Assembly (NCBI RefSeq): GCF_009905375.1
Contig: NC_133656.1
Location: forward strand, 232,863,111 to 232,927,110
Length of the DNA: 64,000 nucleotides
Direction: 5' to 3'
Source: Apium graveolens
Taxonomy: Eukaryota > Streptophyta > Magnoliopsida > Apiales > Apiaceae
Below, piece after piece: positions 1 to 11,801 of the stretch. Position 1 is the stretch's first letter. Each line of letters begins with the position of its first letter. The notes below the pieces were generated by a model that saw nothing but the letters and a program-made list of their open reading frames with translations, did no database searches and had not been told where the DNA came from. A program made the position numbers and the translations under genes.

Positions 1-496
1 TATTGGTGATAAAGTCCCATCATAGTCCAGAAACAAAACAACTTTCTTGTCCTTAGCATAACTAGTTAGTTTATCAAAGGATGCAAGTGCAGATGGATAC
101 TTCAGCTGCACAAAACCAAAGAGTATTTCAGATTCAGGTGCTAATATAAGATAATGATAGATCAGATGGCGAAACGAAGAACAGTAAAACTGTATAATAC
201 AATTTAATTACCATCCAATTGCGGTATGCAATTTCATTATCAGATAATTCAGTGACAGAATCTTTGGGTAACTCAACATGAGTGGGAGATGAAGATATCA
301 TGGCATCCAACCAACCAGCTCGGAGATCATCGAGTAGGCCTGTCTTTTTTCCTGGAATTGTCAAGAGAAGACTTGAAGAAGAAACTGCAGCTGAGGTAGG
401 ATATTTCGGTAGACCAGAACGAGGGCCTAATCTTGAGTTGTTCTTTGGGGACGCATCATTGAGAACTGAAGCATTGTGATTTGTTTCCAATTCCAT
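1..496 (-). CDS. TPP: Trehalose-6-phosphate phosphatase, N-terminal part (truncated by window edge)
   Basis: Two exons are visible on the minus strand: 496-212 (95 codons) and 105-1 (35 codons, continuing off the window). The intron is GT (211-210) to AG (107-106). Exon 1 carries the plant TPP N-terminal signature ([20 protein letters not shown]) and joins in phase to LKYPSAL. Exon 2 reaches the first HAD catalytic motif, DYDGTLSPI, whose first Asp is the phosphorylated nucleophile in this family. Known role: removes phosphate from trehalose-6-phosphate to give trehalose, lowering a sugar-status signal. The start was chosen because it opens the conserved N-terminus. The paralogue cannot be assigned because the rest of the phosphatase domain is outside the window. 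Confidence 0.93.
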
Positions 497-1925
497 CAGA
501 TACAGTATATGTTAAATACAGTTTTCCTGAAATGACAAACAAGCATATCAGACCAAAATACTGTATCTCATTTATACAAGACACTATATATACACGTACG
601 CACTTCAACAATTAGTATAAGTACAAATCAAATAATTTATATGTGCCTTTAAGACCAATTACCAGAAAGTAAGAAATGAGAGCACTGGTATGGGGACACA
701 TAAAAGCTAGAACATTATGCACATAAGAGCAAAAAATAAAAAATGCCTTCTACACTGGTTCACATATCAATCAAAAGCAAACTAATCGTGTTTCGCACTT
801 TCGCGCTGCGATTAAGAAAACATTTCTATCAGGAAGATTCTTCTAAGCCTTAAAGGTCATACTCCTAATACCCCGACTTGACTGGAAAAATTAAAAATGA
901 TATCTCAACAACCACAAAGTAATTCATATAGCTGTCAAATTTGAAGACAAAACACTACACAGTTGTCACACTAAGACTGTAGAGATACCACATGTTCTTT
1001 AAAAACAATTAAAAATAGCAGAAAATTGATTCGAGCACCGGAAAGAATCTAACATAAGTACATTACACAAATGGAAATCAACACATATCGTAAGTTCCTT
1101 TCCAAAAGAGAACAGTCAGGCAGGTAACACGACGAAATCATGACAAAAAAAGCACCCAATCGATAAAATAATTGGCCCACAAAACCACATTCCTGGCCAA
1201 TAAGTAAAAAAATATAACCACATGGTACAGTTATATATAACAACCACATATAATAGGCCTACATTAAAGCAAGTGGAGGGGATTATATAATTGTTCCGAT
1301 TAACAACCTTATTGGCTAAAAACACCTATAATGGGAGCAGGTAATTACAAAAAGTTATATCGTTGGCTGTCGCTATACTACATTGTCACACAAACATACC
1401 TAATTACCAATTATACGTGCAAAACTAGCCTATCATCTCTGAATCAGGATCTTCAGAATAACCTAATGACCTAACTTTACGAGAAATCGCACGAAAACAG
1501 AATAACCTAACTAACTACTACGTTTGATTCTTCATAAACAAAACAGCAATTGTGTTAATAATAATATTAATAAAAATAATAATAACAATGCATCAACATC
1601 AATGTCTACAAAGATGCAATTAACTAGAAACAGAAATAACCGAATTAGTTGTTAATAACAAAAAAACACATGAAACTAATAAAACGTATTATTTAATTAA
1701 AAAACACAATTACTTGGAAACATAAAACTCTTGCATACATGGAAAACTGAATATAATATCGATCGGACCAGATTACGCGCACCTCGAAAAATAAGAAAAA
1801 ATAAATCTAATTATAAGTATTTAAATCGAAAGAATCTGAAAATACCTTGGGAATGGTGAGGCGATGAAAACGTTGATAATGTGGAGTGTTTGTATGTATA
1901 GGTGTGTGTATATGTTGGGGGAGAA
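497..1925 (-). other. TPP 5' leader with a long 5'UTR intron
   Basis: The next AG upstream of the TPP start with a pyrimidine-rich tract is at 528-527, leaving about 30 nt of leader in the coding exon. A good donor (CCAAG then GTATTT) lies at 1845-1844. This suggests a first noncoding exon at about 1925-1846 and a 5'UTR intron of about 1.3 kb. The small reading frames in this stretch have no recognisable domain. Exon ends are inferred from splice signals only. Confidence 0.55.
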
Positions 1926-1953
1926 GAAGGGGAGAAAGAAACGAGAAGCGGGG

Positions 1954-1961
1954 TTTATATA
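1954..1961 (-). promoter_or_regulatory. TATA box for the TPP gene
   Basis: The minus strand reads TATATAAA here, in a GC-flanked context about 30 bp before the proposed leader start. It fits a core promoter for leftward transcription into TPP. Confidence 0.6.
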
Positions 1962-3113
1962 GGGGGTTTCTGTAATTGAAAGATGGAGACGTGTCCATTA
2001 AGGAAATTTTTTGTTGTTTTTTCTATTGTTTTTTTAAGATTTTATAATCTTGCAATTTTGTAACTTGATACAGTGTTTTTCTATTTTTTAATCCACGTTT
2101 GAACGTTTCAACAGTGTTTAGTCACATTGATATTGATTTGTGATCAACTTAAGGGTACTCGGATTTTTTATGTTGTTTGATTTTGATGATTGAGGTTGGC
2201 TTCACGGTCTAAAATTAATTTTCAATATGATTTTTAAAAATGGTACATTATTGTTATATGATAGGAATGATTTCCGATTTCATTTTTTTATTGTAAATAA
2301 TCTGTAGTCGCTACTTTTCGGGTGCGTACCAGATAAATCCTACGGACTCCGGCAATAACCTGCAAAATACGTGAATCAAACTAAACGACATTAAACAACA
2401 GATTCTGGTAGAGAAGACATATTCATAAATTATGTTCGAACATGTGATCAAGATGATAGTTATCGAAATTATTTGATATATTGTTTGATTGAGCAATGCT
2501 ATATATTAAAAAAAAAAAATTAAAATAATATATTTTTTTATTCATGAGATTCATATAACACATAAATAATGTATTTTATTTATAATAAAATACAATAACA
2601 CAATGCTTTTTGTGATCGTGACATTTTTCATTTAATTAATCAGATGTACTAAAGAATCTTTTGGGATTTTGACTAATATGAATACATTGACTAAATCTTC
2701 TAGCTTCAGGTGCGACCCCACAATTAATGGGTTTACAGAAAATTTTATTTTTTTAATTTTATTTGAGCACATAGTAATTTAGTATTGGCAGGGGGCATAG
2801 AGGTGGAATATTGACTTTTCTCGAAAGTATATTAAAGCAGGGGAATACTTTTTGTTGTGTAGGAACTGATGTGGCTAGTTGATAGTCGACCTACATAAAG
2901 CTAAATTGCCTATTTTCCTTTTTGGTTACAGCTTGTTGTTGAGTCATCAAACAAGGTTTCGAAGGTTTCTAATTTTGCCGAGTTTCCAACAATATTACAG
3001 CCCATGGTTTCTTGTCATTGTGTTTGTAATCTCGTTTTCCCAGAAGATGATTTTGTAAATATTTTCAAAATAGTTTAGAAGAAAAATATGTGCTTTTAGG
3101 CTATTATATGAGC
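1962..3113. other. Intergenic, AT-rich; no gene seen
   Basis: This is the presumed TPP upstream region. It is AT-rich with short homopolymers. No coding potential, RNA gene or bounded repeat was found before the hAT-type MITE at 3114. Confidence 0.5.
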
Positions 3114-3795
3114 TAGGGTGTACACGGTTTGGCCAACCCGACCAATCCAAACCGAACTGACACTATTTCGGTCGAACCAAACCGATTTTTTTCAACCTGA
3201 TATATAGTTGTGTCGAAAAAATGTCAACCCGATTTAATGGGGTTGGATATGGTTTTCGATAATTTTAAACCAATCCAACCCAACCCGATTAAAATATATA
3301 TGTACATCTTAATAAGTTAATCCAAAATTATATTTAGGTCATTTACATATATCCATATATCTCTGACTCTAAATATAACTTATAACCTCCATGTTCATAG
3401 TTCATTTCGTAACAACAATAAATGTTTGATTAGTGTTATTTTTTTGTATTTATGATTCATTCAAATATTTAAAGCGTAAACAATATTATTAGTACTTTTG
3501 ATGTCGAAAATTAGATGCTTACGACTATTTCAAGAGGATTGTAATATTGTTTTGAACTATTTTCAAGTGTTTTGAACTTTGAAACCTTATGTTTTATTAT
3601 AATTTTTTATATTAATTTTGTATATTTAATAAACCGATCAAACCGATCCAAACCGAACCAAACCGAAGTATACAAATTGGTTTGGGTTACGAATTTAAAC
3701 GGTTTGGGTTCGGTTTAAATTTTGATAACCCGAATTAATTGGGTTGGGTTGCTAAATTCTCCCAACCCACCCAACCCAATCCATGTACACCCCTA
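3114..3795. mobile_element. hAT-type MITE (682 bp)
   Basis: The ends are terminal inverted repeats: TAGGGTGTACACGG at the left and, read from the right on the minus strand, TAGGGGTGTACATGG. Flanking 8-bp direct repeats, atatgagc (3106-3113) and atatgagt (3796-3803), match at 7 of 8 positions, as expected for an ageing hAT target duplication. Both subterminal regions are rich in CCAACCC/GGGTTGG words. There is no coding capacity. It is related in ends and subterminal words to the element at 25310-25905. Confidence 0.82.
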
Positions 3796-3803
3796 ATATG
3801 AGT

Positions 3804-4626
3804 TCATAAAATTTATCTGGTGCGCACTCCAAGAGTAGTACCTACCGGTTAACTACGATAAAAGAATATATGATATTTATGTTATATAATCCTGTCAAAT
3901 CGAGTCACATATTGTCATCCTCATCTTAAACTCGATTAAAAAAAATCGAATTCTTTAATTTCAAACACAAAATTGGACTCATAAAATGTTGATATACTCG
4001 AATTTGGCTCGAAAACTCGAATCGGTTTATAAAAAGTTTGAAATATGATTAATTAGGCAGCTCGACTTTAATTCAATTAAATACATAAAATATTGAATAT
4101 TTATATAAAAAAATTAAAATTTATAGAGGCTCGATAAGACTCCGAATTTTATGAGACGGTTCAATTTGAAGCTCGAGTACAGCTTGTGTTCAGCTTAATT
4201 ATTAATGAATAAAATTTAAATATTTTTACGAGACGAGTTCGAGTAGCTCGCGAATGATTTGATATTTACAGCCTAATATATAGCATTATTACTTGTAAAG
4301 TCCATGATTCTAGAAAAAAATCAATTAAGCCTTTGAAAGACACGTGATCGGTATGATTTTTAAAATCCTATTAATCTTTATGTATTCTTCTTGATAGGCG
4401 GTTTGTAAATAACTTTTTAAATTAAAAAAAGAAAATTGAATAACTATAAATTATATAATATAATATAATATGTATTAACTTATAAATTACTAATAAATGA
4501 AGTATGTTAAAATTAAATATAATTTAAAATATTAAAATATATACGATTTTTTTTTCGATTATTTCAAAATGGATAAGTTGGCTGATCTTTTACAATTACC
4601 GATTTTTATAACATTTAGTGAACATA
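3804..4626. other. Intergenic, degenerate repeat remnant
   Basis: AT-rich sequence with repeated CTCGAA/GCTCGA words (about 3900-4260), resembling the subterminal part of an old hAT-like element. No clear ends or target duplication were found, and no gene. Confidence 0.35.
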
Positions 4627-5113
4627 TCTATATTATACTATAATAACCGGAATAGGGTATAATTTGTAGTTTGGTTAACCCCTTATTTTGATTATCCCTT
4701 TTGATCACAACCGTCAGATCGTCTTTATCAAATAATAAGAGCCGTCAAATTTAAATACTAAAAAATACATTCCACATGTTCGAATTTCGTCTACAACAAA
4801 CATTTATATTATTATTATAAAGATACATATAAGTTCTCAGGTTCGAATCCCGTTAACAACACATATTTATATTATTATATATAAATATCCATATAAGTTT
4901 TGAGGTTCGAATCTCACAAACAAATATTTACATTATTTTTTATGAATAAGATCTCATCAATGATATATACTATTTAAACTTAACTTGGAATTATACACAA
5001 TAAAAGCATAATAATATAATCATTATTTAGTATTTAATTTTTTTTATATAAATTAAGACTAAAAATATATAAATATTAATTAAGACTCGTGCATCGGACG
5101 GGGCGTAAGCTAG
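4627..5113 (+). mobile_element. Non-autonomous Helitron (487 bp)
   Basis: The 5' end begins TCTATATTATACTATAATA, the TC start typical of plant Helitrons. The 3' end has a short hairpin (CTCGT, 7-nt loop, ACGGG) followed by GGCGTAAGCTAG, fitting the CTRR rule. The element sits between host A (4626) and host T (5114), the usual Helitron AT target, with no target duplication. It has no coding capacity. The 3' hairpin words are shared with the Helitron at 23237-24167. Confidence 0.78.
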
Positions 5114-5904
5114 TAGCTTATAATTATTAAAATTTTCTTGTCCGGTTATAAACTTATATTTATTATTTTATATTATCTTCACTGTCCATTATACCCCCGG
5201 GATTTAATAAATACATTGGCGACAAATTTGAAATATCAAATCACATGGTAGTTTATCTTCCGGCTCTTTTTTCAGACTTTCAATTAGTTCTTCCAGAAAA
5301 GCCTATTTTTTCTTAATACAACTCTCATTTCTCTCCCTCCATTTCAAAATTTCAATACGTTCTTCTAGAAAAATGGATCCTTTTAAACATAAAACAAGTT
5401 GTTTAATAATTCACAAACTTATTAGAAACGTGATTAAAACTTTTTGTCTTGAGATTTATGAGGACTATACATAACAAAAATTATATGAATTCAACAATAC
5501 TTTTAAAACAGCTTATAAGCTTAAACTTTTAAATGCCTTGTATAATGGCGAAAATACATTAATTATATACATTATTTTTTTATTTTTTAATGTAATATAT
5601 ATCTAAAGTAAATGACTGTTTAAAGGACTTCTAAGTAGATCAAACCGAGTCTAATTTAAATTGAAAATAGCTTACATGGCAATGATTTGATCAAGTATGT
5701 GAACAAAATGCAAAGCCAGTAGCACAACAGCGTTCAACATGCTACACAAGATGATGAATAGAGTCTTTCAGAAGTCAAAATAAGAACTAGCTTACAAGCA
5801 CTCTCATACTCTCAAAAGTACTAAATAGAGAGGATGCACGGAGAACCATAAATGCCGAAAATACAACACCAGTGGCAATCTTACTCATTTTTCTATCTTC
5901 CTCA
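5114..5904. other. Intergenic and probable 3'UTR of the BAG7-like gene
   Basis: AT-rich, with no coding signal. The right-hand 200-250 bp is less AT-biased and probably forms the BAG7-like 3'UTR. The poly(A) site was not determined. Confidence 0.4.
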
Positions 5905-8900
5905 CTAAGCACCATCTTCTTCCTCGTTGAGCATTTGGACAACCTGTGCCACGCCTGCAGCAATTTCCTTTTGAATGATGCCATCAGGCATATCAAATGT
6001 TCTCCTCCTCATTGAAAGAGACTTGCCTTGAGGCTGGGGGTCTACAACATCTAACATCGCTTCCAACTCATCCACCATGGACCTCTTTGCAGCTCGCACC
6101 ATCACATCAGCACCCTAGATACAATCATATAATGAAAGAACAATTCAAAAAATACATATATAAATGCAAAAGGTACAGAACTTCGACACTTGTCTTATAA
6201 AAGGCAATGTGGCTTGTTTTGACTAGAATAAGATACATTACACCACGTATTTGTGAGCTGCCACTTCAAAAAGGCACAATTCAGAGTCAGCACCCTAGAT
6301 ACAATGGTAGAATACCTATTTGCAAAAAGGCACAATTCACTTTCCACACATGCCTTATAAAATGCAAAGCAAGTTGTTTCACAAGAATAAGATAAATTAC
6401 ACCATAAGTTTTTGTGAGCGGCCAAAATACGTACACCACATAATTTAGAGTCAGCATACTGTTGACAATTTATTGAACAGTGAGTATTGAGTAGGCATAG
6501 ATAAACATCAACCTTTTAAACATTAACAACTGAAATAATGTAAAGTGAACAGTTATCACAGTCCATGGCCTTTATACGGAGTGTTGGGATGCCATGCTGG
6601 GATAAGGCGTCCTAAGCTGACACTATAAATAACTTCAAATATATATACACAAATCTGTTCTGTGTATATATTACATATAGCTCAATCATTATCAGCATTT
6701 TAGTAATTCTGACACATCGGCTAATGTCAAAATAAACTAAGTATTCCACGGACTATGATATAAATTATCTCATTTACAATGATTAAATTATGTAATAATG
6801 ATTTCAACATATTAATAATTTACAATTGTAAGTGAAATCTATAAAATTGACCAGAAAATAGAGGTGAAGGCAGATCTGGACCAAGAAAGATGGCCGACAC
6901 CGTGCTCTAAGGGCTAGGACGCGATGTTGTCCCCTTAGAGACAGTATGATAACTAATTAACAATAGGAAAATGTAAACTGGTACATGTAACTGTTTCTTC
7001 CAAGTTTTACCGGTCCCTAGTAAGCACACATAAACAGATATTACCAATTCAACTTGTGAGCACATCTACTTGAGGCAGAAAATGTGCGGTTTACAAATTA
7101 TTGATGTGCAAGTGAAACAAAGCAAGACAGCTAAGCAAGGATTAATTTAAGGGTTTGTCTAGTGTGTGCCCATGGGCACATGCTAAGCACTAAAATTTAT
7201 AGTTTTGGTGCAATTGATTGATATGGTTGTTGTAAATGGAGGTGGTTCATCATTATAAAGAAGTGTAAGCCAATCAAAACAAGCTAAACTTACACACCAT
7301 AGAAAAACCTTTAATTTAATTACAGGTAGAAATGGGTTTCTACATTATTTGTTACTCCACAGCAAAGCATCTTGTGTGGCATGATATGATGGTATAGTAT
7401 GAAAAAACAATTACTAATCTTCGAGCAACATATCACATAAAAACCTAACATTTATTTTGCAACTTGTGTATACGTTATGGAGTTTATTCAGTATTAGATG
7501 ATTAACAACAAGCATGAGAAAAGAAATCTAATTTCCGAAACTAGCCTAGGACAAGATAAATACACAAACAAGCACAAACAATACCTCGATAGCATCAACA
7601 GTGAGAAGCAGCACAATGATCCTCTCTGAAAACTTCTGCCTCTCTTCAGCATTAAGAGTCAGCCGACGACGGTAAGTAAAATTATTAAACAAAGCCCTGA
7701 GCTCCTTTAGCTTAGCCTTTGCCACTGCAAGCTCCCGAAGCGCACGGAGCGCCTGAGACCTCCGAATGAGATAAGCCCTAAAGCTCACTTGTATCATTAA
7801 CGCTGCATCTTGATAGGACAACTCCTTCTTCTTCCCCTTGCTCTTTGCAGCAGCTCTCTTAGCAAATGCCTACAACATCACAAACTAACTACTTCAAAAA
7901 ACATATCTTTCACATCTAATCTTACAATTACCTAGCTAAGTGCTTTCACACCGCTAAAACAAATACAATCAGAGATCTTGCACTTTAAAGACGCCTAATA
8001 AAGGCCTTCAACTTTATCGACTTACATTTCACGCTCCAACTCAAGTACTCAACTTCTGTGAACATTAAAAAACAACTAAAAATACAAAAAAGTTTGTGCC
8101 TTCGTGTAGATCCGAAAAGAATCAACCTAAAAACTAATATATCATAATTTCTATCACTTAAACCCGTAATTTGCACAATAATTGTAATGTGGCTCATGGC
8201 TGGTGATTCGTAGTGTGGTGACTGTCCCTACATAATCAGACATTAAAAACAAACTACATAAATAACAGATCTTTCACACCTAATCTTCTTAAACATATTA
8301 ACTACGCGCTTTTACACAATTAAAACAACAAACACAATTAAAGATCTTTCGCATCAAAACCTCAACATTGCTTATCACATAACACGAAAATAGCTCAAAA
8401 TCACTAATTTAACTAATTAAGCTCAAAATCACAATAATATTACAACAAAACAACTAAAACTCCGAAAAGCTTAAATCTTTACACAAACATATATAATGTA
8501 TACCTGTCTGAGCACAATAGCTCCCTGATCAGCTTCTTCTTGTTCTTCTTCGATCTCGACGACACGAGCAGGCACAGCTTTCTTGCTCTTCTTCAAAACG
8601 ACGTCGTTTTTCTTCTTGTCTTTCTTCTTCAATTCATCACCAGCATTGTCAAGAGAAGCTTCAAATGTGTACTTACGATTGACCTTAGAGTTCTCTCCTT
8701 TTCCTTTAATCTGAGCCGTCCATTTATAAGCTTTCTCTTCTTTCTTTTTCCCAGATTTAATCTCAGTCGTTAATTTGTATTTTTTATCCAGGCCGTTCTT
8801 TTCGTTGGAAGTGATCTCAGCCGTCCACGTGTACTTGCGATCTGGTTTGGGTTTGGGTTTGGGTTGGGGAGGGAGGAGAGTGGACTCGAGTGCTGTGACT

Positions 8901-9148
8901 CGGTCGGAGAGGGATTGGAGGTAGAACTCGGTGGGAGTGAGTCGAGGTGAGTTGACTCGGCGAGTTATGAGGCGAGTTGGAGGGGTGAGGTCGAGGAGAT
9001 CGAAGAAGGGGGGTGTTAGGAGAAGATCGAGTGGTGAGTCGAGTGAGTCGAGTGGGTCGAGGTGGAATGGGGAGAAGATTTGGGTGGTTTGTTGTTCGAA
9101 GAAGAGGGAAGTGGGGTTGATGAGTTCGAAGGTGGTGAGTCGACTCAT
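5905..9148 (-). CDS. BAG7: BAG family molecular chaperone regulator 7-like, three exons
   Basis: Exons are 9148-8504, 7869-7585 and 6114-5905, all in phase 0 with GT-AG introns, giving 379 aa. The N-terminus opens MSRLTTFELINP as in plant BAG7. A lysine-rich middle holds four degenerate repeats built on Y(T/K)(W/L/F)-(T/E)(A/T): YTWTAEI, YKLTTEI, YKWTAQI, YTFEAS. An IQ calmodulin-binding motif (IQVSFRAYLIRR) follows in exon 2. It runs into a BAG domain that spans the exon 2/3 junction (RALRELAVAKAKLKEL to VDELEAMLDVVD). Known of the family: BAG domains bind Hsp70-type ATPase domains. Arabidopsis BAG7 is an ER protein involved in heat and unfolded-protein responses. The protein is shorter than the Arabidopsis homologue (446 aa from memory). 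BAG5/6/8 are less likely because of the N-terminus. Confidence 0.88.
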
Positions 9149-9281
9149 TTTGGAGCGAGTTGAGTTATTGATTGGGAGAGTGAAATGGGGGGTTTAAGAG
9201 GGGAGGAATGTGAGATGTAAAAGCATGAAACAGGGGGTTTGAAGATGATGACAGAATGAGTTGGTGGATAGGATAATAAAG

Positions 9282-9287
9282 CACGTG
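9282..9287. promoter_or_regulatory. G-box CACGTG upstream of the BAG7-like gene
   Basis: A palindromic CACGTG lies about 135 bp upstream of the BAG7-like start codon, a position suited to bZIP/bHLH binding. Function is inferred from motif and position only. Confidence 0.35.
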
Positions 9288-11022
9288 AGATAGCAGCAGC
9301 TGTGTCTCATTATCAACGTTCTTCAGTCTAATTAAATGGGTACCAACTGGCGGGTTCACCATCGGGCAATTTTGGACACACACAAAATAATATGAAAATT
9401 TTGTTATTTGTATTTATCTTGATATAGGACGACACGAAGTTATATAAATATGAAAGTACACTGTCGAGATTTATTGTCAATTTTGTGTGTACCCTTTAAA
9501 TACACGACACGATATGATGCTAAATACACAATATAAATAAATATAATAATTAAATATTAATATTTATAATAAACATATTTATATATATATTATATAGATG
9601 CATATTTATTTTACAATAATACTTGATTTTATAATATTATATATAAATATGGTCTAAATATATTTATTTCATATATTTTGTAAAAAAAATTCACCAAAAT
9701 ATCTTATATTTTTATTTATTTAATTAAATTTATATCATTTTTCAATTTTACACGAAAATACGACATAAAACGAAAGTACACGAATATGACATTACTCAAA
9801 GTCGAATCCTAAATGGGTCAATTTTGTATTTGACATCCAATTACACGAAATACGAAAATACACGACACGAATGGTTTATTAGTTTTATATGTGTATTATC
9901 GGTCAATAAAAAAAATAATAAAATGATGTATTTAGTTTTATTTTTATTCAAAGATAGGGAGCCTGCTACGACATAACGTTATATAAAATGAAAAATCAGG
10001 GGAGCAAAATTTTTGTTACATGGGTGCTCTAAAAATCCCCGATTCATCCCAAATAATAAAAATTTAATAATATCAAAATCAACTACATCTACTACTTTCT
10101 CCTGCTACACTAATTTTTTATATTAAATATTAATTAGTCCCACCACTTTATCAAACTTTAATATTTTTTATCACTAAATCATACCTTTTCTTCCATTTTA
10201 TCCTACTACCTTATTAAAAATAATATTTTTTAATATATTTTTTTGTTTTCCATGTCCAAATCATTTATATACAAATGAGGTGGAGGTAGTAACTATTTTG
10301 AGAATAATTTTATAATCTCCTTTCAACACACCGTAGATTCTTAAATTAAATGATCTATAAAGTACCTGCTTGAGACTCCCCGTAACTTTTATTTCTTGGA
10401 AAAGTTTAACAAATTATAAACCATTTGTTAAATAAATCAAACAAATATTGAGTTAATCTTGTAGATTTTAATTCATAAAACATATTCAAAATGAAAATTT
10501 ACAGACAAATATTGTACTGCTTTTACTAAAGTTGATATTTCCAAAAAGTTATGAAACTCGGGGAAAAAGAATTACAAAAACTTTGAAAATTTAAGTAAAA
10601 GATAACGACAAAAAGTCACTAAAAGAGCACCGAAAGAAACATATGATGAGTGAGATAATGGTTGTGTGCGTGGGGCAGCACATGGCCCTCCGTCTTATAT
10701 TATTATGCTTGCCTAGGCGGCCCCACAGTCACCATCTGGGTGCATACTTCAAAATCTTTGTACAACAATTATTATTACTACGTATAGTCCCTCTTATTTT
10801 AAATTTTGATAGTAAAATTAACTTAATTTTGATAGTAAATACAATTTATTTTTTCATTATTTTAATAAATTGAAAATTATTTTAAAATATATTAAATAAT
10901 TTTTCTAATAATATAATTTTTATAAATATTTTCGATAATATATTATGTGAAATTTTCAGTATAAGTTGAGTAAATTTGACCATAAAAAATCAAACATTAC
11001 AGATAAATTAGAACGAAGGAAA
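9288..11022. other. Intergenic, old repeat remnants; no gene
   Basis: Between 9390 and 9890 the words CACGAAA, GACACGAA and GTACACGAA recur on both strands, suggesting a decayed element; similar words recur at 41370-41480 in a VAP intron. The rest is AT-rich. Around 10790-11020 there is a possible degenerate Stowaway-like piece (ends resembling CTCC/TTCGTTC). No open reading frame here resembles a protein. Confidence 0.35.
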
Positions 11023-11204
11023 TAAGATATTATTTTTTTAGATCGAGAAAATTTCTTAATTTTTTCCAATTTTTTAATAGGTAACACAATCAAACAAAAT
11101 TTTATATCTTAATAAAATCCATATAATTTATTTCTATATATATTTATAATTTAAAAAATTATTAAAAAAACCCATATTAATATTTATTAAATATTATATG
11201 TCAT
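11023..11204 (+). repeat. Left half of a duplicated segment split by retrotransposon element 1
   Basis: This stretch matches 22865-23045 closely (shared words include AAAATTTCTTA, CCAATTTTTTAATA, AATAAAATCCATATAAT and TTAAATATTATA). Its continuation is found on the far side of the retrotransposon at 21867-21906. The last five bases, GTCAT (11200-11204), are the 5' copy of the target duplication. Confidence 0.8.
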
Positions 11205-11766
11205 TGATGGGGAATAAATGAATCCTGATTACATATTAATATTGCATTAATTACATATGATTTGGGCTACAAGTCTCAATAAAAAGATGTATGATATTCA
11301 GATAAAAAAGGTTAACACATTGATCAGGTCTGATGGAACAAAGAAGATCCAAAACCCTGGAAATTAACTAATTTCGTAATTAATTAATAAGGGAGAAAAA
11401 CATATATTAAAATGAGTCCTAGTGGGATATAAATCCTTGTAGATTGGCCTTCAAGGAACTTCATGGGATAAGGAATCAACTTCCTACTTCCTAGGACTCC
11501 AAAGTCCATTCTAATTCAGGGACTTGCCTACCAAGTCTCCTAACCCAAGTCCAATTCAAGGACTCTCAACATCTATATAAAGGGACTCACCCCACAAATC
11601 AGAACTACGTTTTTTGACTTGATCTTTGGCAATCAGCAAGGTACGTACGCATCTTGTTAAGGCAGATTGAGTCACGAAACACAAGAGCAGTCAAACCGAG
11701 CCTCAAAGTTCACGTTCCTTAGTAATAAATACAACAATTATATATTTTAGTTTTTGATCCATAACA
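11205..11766 (+). repeat. 5' LTR of element 1
   Basis: It starts TGATGGGG and ends CCATAACA (TG...CA). It is 18 bp shorter than the 3' LTR because the latter has a small internal duplication (CAGATCAGG-TCTGATGGA type). The promoter lies at 11574-11582. Confidence 0.93.
11574..11582 (+). promoter_or_regulatory. LTR TATA box
   Basis: TATATAAAG, followed about 60 bp later by GGTACGTA-GCA. The same TATA plus GGTACGTAGGCA arrangement occurs in the element 2 LTR, consistent with a conserved Tat core promoter. Confidence 0.65.
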
Positions 11767-11768
11767 TT

Positions 11769-11786
11769 TGGCGCCGTCTGTGGGAA
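11769..11786 (+). other. Primer binding site of element 1
   Basis: TGGCGCCGTCTGTGGGAA begins two bases after the LTR end. TGGCGCC is complementary to an acceptor end GGCGCCA such as that of plant tRNA-Asp, but the downstream match was not verified, so the primer tRNA is uncertain. Confidence 0.8.
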
Positions 11787-11801
11787 AGCACAACAACAAC
11801 C

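Noticed and set aside
1807..1998. Short minus-strand frame near the TPP promoter
   Set aside because: It overlaps the TATA box and proposed noncoding leader; no domain.
8540..9197. Plus-strand open frames opposite the BAG7-like first exon
   Set aside because: They are shadows of the minus-strand exon; translations are low-complexity (F/L-rich, G/R/S-rich) with no domain.
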